Shown in pieces: positions 6,189 through 9,006 of a stretch of DNA of 9,006 nucleotides. The DNA is taken from assembly GCA_001831055.1 (NCBI GenBank), contig MIDO01000018.1, forward strand, positions 1 through 9,006, read 5' to 3'. The notes beneath the pieces were generated by a model. That model did no database searches, was not told the origin of the DNA, and saw nothing but the letters and a program-made list of their open reading frames with translations. Within the stretch, counting starts at the first letter, position 1. Each line of letters opens with the position of its first letter. The stretch is from Verrucomicrobia bacterium GWC2_42_7. GTDB lineage: Bacteria > Verrucomicrobiota > Verrucomicrobiia > Opitutales > GWC2-42-7-A. A program made the position numbers and the translations under genes.

Positions 6189-6335
6189 AAAAACAGAACA
6201 GATGTTTTCTGAACCTTCCCAAGAAACACTTTTAATAATCGCATGATAAAACTCTTACGGTTTTTATTATGCGATGGATAAGAAGTCGCCCCAAAACAAA
6301 AGACTGTATTCATTTCCAATACGTTTTACTATAAA
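6189..6335. repeat. Composite repeat block B, copy of 274-420
   Basis: Aligns over 147 nt without a gap to 274-420, with 11 mismatches. It includes the TTAC-loop hairpin (6238-6275) and ends in a sequence resembling the IS630 end (6306-6333, ending TTTTACTATA). It lacks the left arm and 71-nt core that precede the homologous sequence in block A. Confidence 0.85.
6238..6275. repeat. TTAC-loop hairpin, second copy
   Basis: Counterpart of 323-360. The right arm is identical, while the left arm has three substitutions, leaving about 14 of 17 pairs, one of which can be a G-U wobble. The TTAC loop (6255-6258) is unchanged. Confidence 0.65.
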
Positions 6336-6371
6336 AAGAAGGGTTTTCTAGAACTCTTCTCAACAAAAACC

Positions 6372-6410
6372 ATTTGGCGATCAAAAACTTACTAAGTTTT
6401 ATCGCCAAAT
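6372..6410. repeat. ATTTGGCGAT hairpin with CTTACTAAG apex
   Basis: ATTTGGCGATCAAAAACTT pairs with AAGTTTTATCGCCAAAT with two bulged bases around the loop ACT. A perfect relative (ATTTGGCAATC...) lies at 8862-8900. It lies in the 53-91 nt before the gene at 6463, so it would be at the end of any read-through from floA or in the leader of the next gene. Confidence 0.7.
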
Positions 6411-6462
6411 AATCTAACTCATTGTATTTTACAATAAAAACCGCAAAAGTGACTCTAAAAAT

Positions 6463-6981
6463 ATGGGAATTGTCTATCATGCGTCTTTACTAGAAATTAT
6501 CATAGCAATCGCTCTTATCATCTTGGTGAAAAAGCTACCCACTTTTTTAGAATCAAGACAGAAGGGTACGACTCCTCCCTTTGCTGTGCCTCCCCCACCC
6601 TCTGCAGAAGAAGAAGCCATTAAAAGAGAAATTGCAGAAAAAATCCGTCAACGTACTCAACCTCAACAACCCACTTACAAAAACATCCGGGAACAAATAC
6701 CAATAAAAAAAGAAGCTATTGAACAAGAAATAGTTAAAGAACAACTAACCCCTTTCCAAAATGTATCCCTCCAGCCAACGTTATTCATGGAGGAAGAATA
6801 TGAACAATACCTGCAAGACCTCAAGCGTCAGGAAACAAACACTCAAAACACGCGAAGTGCCATCCACCCGACTTCAGTTTCACAATCTATCCATTCACAC
6901 AAATTCCTAAAAACACGGAAACAACTCCGCTCAGCTATCCTTTACTCCGAAATTTTAAAAAAACCTCTCTCTATTCGCTAG
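6463..6981 (+). CDS. Small single-pass membrane protein of unknown function
   Basis: I do not recognise a named family. The 172-residue product has one membrane segment near the N-terminus (about 7-23, LLEIIIAIALIILVKKLP), a proline-rich linker (PPFAVPPPPSAEEE), a long charged, Gln- and Glu-rich region that may be partly coiled coil, and a basic C-terminus ending LRSAILYSEILKKPLSIR. Short endings of the type A-I-hydrophobic-SEIL-x-x-P are, from memory, common in small hypothetical proteins of Planctomycetes and relatives; this is a weak clue to PVC origin, not function. The topology suggests the bulk lies in the cytoplasm. It follows floA on the same strand, but 344 nt of repeats separate them, so a shared transcript is doubtful. 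The start has no visible ribosome binding site. Confidence 0.75.
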   Translation: MGIVYHASLLEIIIAIALIILVKKLPTFLESRQKGTTPPFAVPPPPSAEEEAIKREIAEKIRQRTQPQQPTYKNIREQIPIKKEAIEQEIVKEQLTPFQNVSLQPTLFMEEEYEQYLQDLKRQETNTQNTRSAIHPTSVSQSIHSHKFLKTRKQLRSAILYSEILKKPLSIR

Positions 6982-7076
6982 CTTCTTGAGGGGAACTGCT
7001 TTTTGTCTCCAACAGGGATGAACCCAATCCCATCGAGCCGAACAAATTCGAAGATTTTTAAAGGTTTTTCGGCCCG

Positions 7077-7185
7077 ATCATTGGTTTTTCTTGGGAAGGT
7101 TGAGGAAAACATGAGTTCAATTTTTTGAGAAGGCGGACAAGGTGAACATGAGGAAGCGTACATACGTACGTGACCGAATGTGAAT
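7077..7185 (+). repeat. Long direct repeat, copy 1 (partner 8899-9006)
   Basis: ATCATTGGTTTTTCTTGGGA and the following sequence, including the left arm and most of the 71-nt core, match 8899-9006 with three mismatches and one single-base gap. The repeat extends at least to the window end, so this is a recent or homogenised duplication of an element with its upstream flank. Confidence 0.85.
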
Positions 7186-7220
7186 CCAACGTCCAACACA
7201 CTCAAAATATTGAACTCATG
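7110..7220 (+). repeat. 71-nt-core palindromic element, copy 3
   Basis: CATGAGTTCAATTTTTTGAG (7110-7129) and 7201-7220 are inverted complements at 19 of 20 positions and enclose 71 nt (7130-7200). The core has GGCGGACAAGG, CGTAC-ATAC-GTACG (7157-7170) and GAATCCAACGTCCAAC. Relative to copies 1 and 2, GGGC/GCCC is replaced by GGAC/GTCC (7135-7138 with 7191-7194), a two-sided change that keeps pairing. Open frames across it are repeat-derived. Confidence 0.88.
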
Positions 7221-7229
7221 CTTTCCGAC

Positions 7230-7269
7230 GGAAACCCTTTCTTCTCTTACCTTAAAAAGAAGGGTTTCC
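7230..7269. repeat. GGAAACCC-type hairpin, second copy
   Basis: GGAAACCCTTT pairs with the AAGAAGGGTTTCC side around a loop containing CTTACC. It lies nine nt after the palindromic element, the same relative place as 138-169 beside copy 1. Confidence 0.65.
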
Positions 7270-7297
7270 ACATCTCCATTCTCAATAAATTTAACTA

Positions 7298-7772
7298 TTA
7301 TTGATTTTGTTCATCGGAAATTTTGTGATCTTTTTTCGTAAAGAATTTTTTGAAAAAAGCGGGAATAAAGGCTAATCCAAGGAGTAGAAATTTCCCAGCT
7401 TTTACTAAAAAGACGCCGAGAAGCGCAAGAAAGCCTGCTTTTTTTGCAACAACGCCCGTCATTAAGCCGATAAGGCCGTATTTTGAGATTTTATCCGTAG
7501 CGGGTGAAAAAAAATCCTTCTGGCTGTTTTAGTACGCCCTGCTTAAGCAAAGGAATTTCTGCAGGACTGTGAATAGAAGCTTTCTGGAGAGCTTCTATTA
7601 CTTTCTCTTCTTCATTTACGATAAAAGGCTCGTCTTCATTTACGATAAAAGGCTCGTCTTTAGAAGACTCTTGAGCAAAAGTCAACTGATTGATGAGGAG
7701 GCAGATGCAAATCATGCTCCATTTTTTATAGCATGTATTGATTGTATCATAATTTGTAGAGTTTCTTAACAT
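7298..7772 (-). pseudogene. DUF2167-type membrane protein remnant with internal deletion
   Basis: Two frames on the minus strand give the two ends of one protein family. The first (ATG at 7772, stop at 7491) has a signal-like hydrophobic stretch (MICICLLINQLTFA), a repeated acidic segment, then SPAEIPLLKQGVLKQPEGF, which matches from memory the start of the DUF2167 domain (GPAEIpLgdqA.L.LPeGy). The second, in another frame and ending with a TAA at 7298-7300, reads SPATDKISKYGLIGLMTGVV, AKKAGFLALLGVFLVKAGKF and a Lys-rich tail, the family's C-terminal membrane region. About 200 residues usually lying between them are missing. The join falls at a T8 run of the coding strand (7507-7514 on the plus strand as A8), where GATTTTTT could suit both sides, pointing to deletion between short direct repeats. 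Function of DUF2167 proteins is unknown to me; this copy is almost surely inactive. Confidence 0.75.
7609..7656. repeat. Perfect 24-bp tandem duplication
   Basis: Two identical 24-nt units (7609-7632, 7633-7656) in the remnant's first frame, encoding a doubled DEPFIVNE. It is a slippage-type expansion that keeps frame. Confidence 0.9.
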
Positions 7773-7923
7773 TATTATTAGGGATACAGCAAGCTAGGGA
7801 TTTGTTTTTTAATTTCCACTCTAAGAGTTTAAAAGAGAAGACCTTTTGGATTTTTGAGATATAAAAACCTTTCTTTCCCAGATTTTCTGCATTTCTTAAA
7901 TAAACCAAATTATTAGCTTGATT

Positions 7924-7952
7924 TTGCTGTAATCGATTTTAGGAAGTATACA
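7924..7952 (+). promoter_or_regulatory. Probable promoter of the 7969 gene
   Basis: TTGCTG (7924-7929) and TATACA (7947-7952) are separated by exactly 17 nt and suit the main sigma factor. Transcription would start near 7959, leaving a leader of only about ten nt without a clear ribosome binding site before the ATG. Confidence 0.55.
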
Positions 7953-7968
7953 CCTCGTTAATTGGATT

Positions 7969-8562
7969 ATGAAAAAAATAAAAAGCGTATTATTTATATT
8001 GAGTTGCTTAATTACAGGAGTTACAAGCTCCTTTGCAGATGGATTGATGCAAGAAAAGGAGATGGGAATTTATATTTCCACTATGAGAAATATTCTAAAA
8101 AGCATTAATAAGGATTCATCTGTAACAGTCCAATCTCTGCGACCACTGCGCTACCGTACTCCAAAATATATTTTTATAAGAGTCCATCAATCAAGCGAAG
8201 GTATAATCATAGATGAATTTTACACACCATTTGGAAGAGTTATACCTAATGGGAATTTTAAATTAAGTGACTTACCTCAATCAATTTCATATAAATATGT
8301 TACAGAACAAACTGATGTATTTGATTGTTATTTACTTTTAGGACGAGGAGACATCTATCGTTTTTCTGAGATTTATAAGAAACCAACTGAACTCGTGGTC
8401 ATAACACACACTGATAGTACAGATTTTCAAGTTCCCAATGAACGCCTGTTTATATATTCCAGGGTTATTATAGCTCCCAAATTGATTCAATTGGCTCAAT
8501 CGATTCAATTTTCACACGAGGAAGGCTATTTCCCTGAACCTTCAGATCCCTATTCTCGGTAA
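7969..8562 (+). CDS. Exported protein of unknown function
   Basis: I do not recognise this protein. The 197 residues begin with a classical Sec signal peptide: MKKIKS, a hydrophobic core (VLFILSCLITGVTSS) and a probable cleavage after FA at about residue 23. The mature part of about 174 residues has no further membrane segment, no lipobox cysteine at the cleavage site, and alternates short strand-like stretches (KYIFIRVHQ, GIIIDEFYT, LVVITHT, RLFIYSRVIIA) with polar turns, as in a small beta-rich domain. It is therefore expected in the periplasm or outside the cell. The gene is visibly richer in A and T than the T3SS genes and floA. It has its own promoter (7924-7952) and a strong terminator (8609-8650), so it is a single-gene unit. 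The ATG is the first in frame after the promoter. Confidence 0.82.
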   Translation: MKKIKSVLFILSCLITGVTSSFADGLMQEKEMGIYISTMRNILKSINKDSSVTVQSLRPLRYRTPKYIFIRVHQSSEGIIIDEFYTPFGRVIPNGNFKLSDLPQSISYKYVTEQTDVFDCYLLLGRGDIYRFSEIYKKPTELVVITHTDSTDFQVPNERLFIYSRVIIAPKLIQLAQSIQFSHEEGYFPEPSDPYSR

Positions 8563-8608
8563 ATGTCTTAAATTGGGACTTTTGGGGAAAAAGTTATAAT
8601 ATATATAA

Positions 8609-8650
8609 AAAGACCCTCTCTTTTCGTGGAAAAGAGAGGGTCTTTCTTTT
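8609..8650. terminator. Strong intrinsic terminator after the 7969 gene
   Basis: AAAGACCCTCTCTTTT (8609-8624) pairs perfectly with 8630-8645 around the loop CGTGG and is followed by CTTTT. It lies 46 nt after the stop. A-rich DNA on the other side would let it work in both directions. Confidence 0.88.
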
Positions 8651-8651
8651 A

Positions 8652-8820
8652 GAGTAAAATGTATTGAAAATCGAGACACGGAACCCCTTCTTTTTGAGGG
8701 AAAAAGAAAGATTTTCGCAACTTGCCTATGCTATACATACACATACGTGAGGAAGTGTTGATCCGCTGCACAACGAACTCGACAGCTTAAACTATAGTGA
8801 AATGTATTGACAGCCGAGTC
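8652..8820 (+). repeat. Decayed repeat unit with two IS630-end-like sequences
   Basis: GAGTAAAATGTATTGAAAATC (8652 on) and TATAGTGAAATGTATTGACA (8794 on) resemble the IS630 ends and point the same way. Between them lie a GGAACCCC/AAAGA hairpin remnant (8681-8710) and a degenerate copy of the 71-nt core (about 8717-8787), recognisable by ACATACGTGA, GATCCGCTGCACAAC and GAACTCG. The left arm is not visible. No gene is present from 8563 to 9006. Confidence 0.6.
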
Positions 8821-8861
8821 GCTTTTGGGGTTCAGATTGAAATATGCAATGGCTTAAATTT

Positions 8862-8900
8862 ATTTGGCAATCAAAATCTGTAAGATTTTGATTGCCAAAT
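8862..8900. repeat. Perfect 18-bp hairpin with GTA loop
   Basis: ATTTGGCAATCAAAATCT (8862-8879) pairs perfectly with 8883-8900 around GTA. On the minus strand the apex reads CTTACAG, like the TTAC apex of the other short hairpins. It directly joins the long direct repeat starting at 8899. Confidence 0.75.
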
Positions 8901-9006
8901 CATTGGTTTTTCTTGGGAAGGGTGCGGAAAACATGAGTTCATTTTTTGAGAAGGCGGACAAGGTGAACATGAGGGAGCGTACATACGTACGTGACCGAAT
9001 GTGAAT
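8899..9006 (+). repeat. Long direct repeat, copy 2, with 71-nt-core element truncated by the window end
   Basis: Counterpart of 7077-7185. It contains the left arm CATGAGTTCATTTTTTGAG (8931-8949) and the core up to GTGAAT; the right arm should lie just beyond 9006. Confidence 0.85.

Noticed and set aside
6978..7271. Minus-strand frame of 97 codons over the copy 3 element
   Set aside because: It lies almost wholly inside the palindromic element and its companion hairpin.
7350..7532. Plus-strand 60-codon frame
   Set aside because: It is the antisense of the DUF2167-like C-terminal part, which has recognisable family sequence on the other strand.
7077..9006. CRISPR array
   Set aside because: Repeats are few, far apart, interrupted by genes, and there are no regular spacers or cas genes.

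Overview
The window most likely comes from an environmental chlamydia (order Chlamydiales/Parachlamydiales, not Chlamydia itself). The evidence is an AT-rich genome with a non-flagellar type III secretion (T3SS) operon in the chlamydial order sctO-sctP-sctQ (cdsO/P/Q), followed directly by sctR, next to a PVC-type flotillin (FloA). The intergenic DNA is full of structured repeats, as in host-associated bacteria with a relaxed repeat load. I cannot name a species from sequence alone.

Layout. 1-445 holds no gene; it is a mosaic of hairpin repeats. 446-1378 is an IS630-family insertion sequence with about 32-bp inverted ends; its transposase is broken by two compensating shifts at 8-nt homopolymers. 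1378-1497 is a palindromic element directly after the sctR stop. 1496-4887 (minus strand) is a tightly packed, overlapping T3SS operon: sctO, sctP, an unrecognised 76-codon ORF coupled to both neighbours, sctQ and sctR. 4888-5017 is the divergent control region. 5018-6118 (plus) is floA. 6119-6462 is a repeat block with terminator-like hairpins, including a second copy of the 274-420 block. 6463-6981 (plus) is a small single-pass membrane protein. 6982-7297 carries another palindromic element. 7298-7772 (minus) is the remnant of a DUF2167-type gene with a large internal deletion. 7969-8562 (plus) is a small exported protein of unknown function with a recognisable promoter and a strong terminator. 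8651-9006 is again repeats, ending inside another copy of the palindromic element.

How it fits together. SctO (stalk), SctP (needle-length ruler and specificity switch), SctQ (cytoplasmic C-ring or sorting platform) and SctR (export gate) are parts of one injectisome. Nearly every gene junction overlaps, so they are probably translated as one coupled polycistron. The export ATPase SctN, which precedes sctO in Chlamydia, is absent.

The most interesting signal is not a gene. It is a repeat family with a 71-nt conserved core (CGTAC/GTACG apical hairpin and a GGRC/GYCC helix that covaries) flanked by long inverted arms. The arms differ in sequence between copies but remain self-complementary within each copy. 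Three complete copies, one truncated and one decayed copy lie in 9 kb. A second set of short hairpins shows the same principle (TTAC-type loop, stems of two sequence types), and scattered sequences resembling the IS630 ends link the repeats to the transposon.
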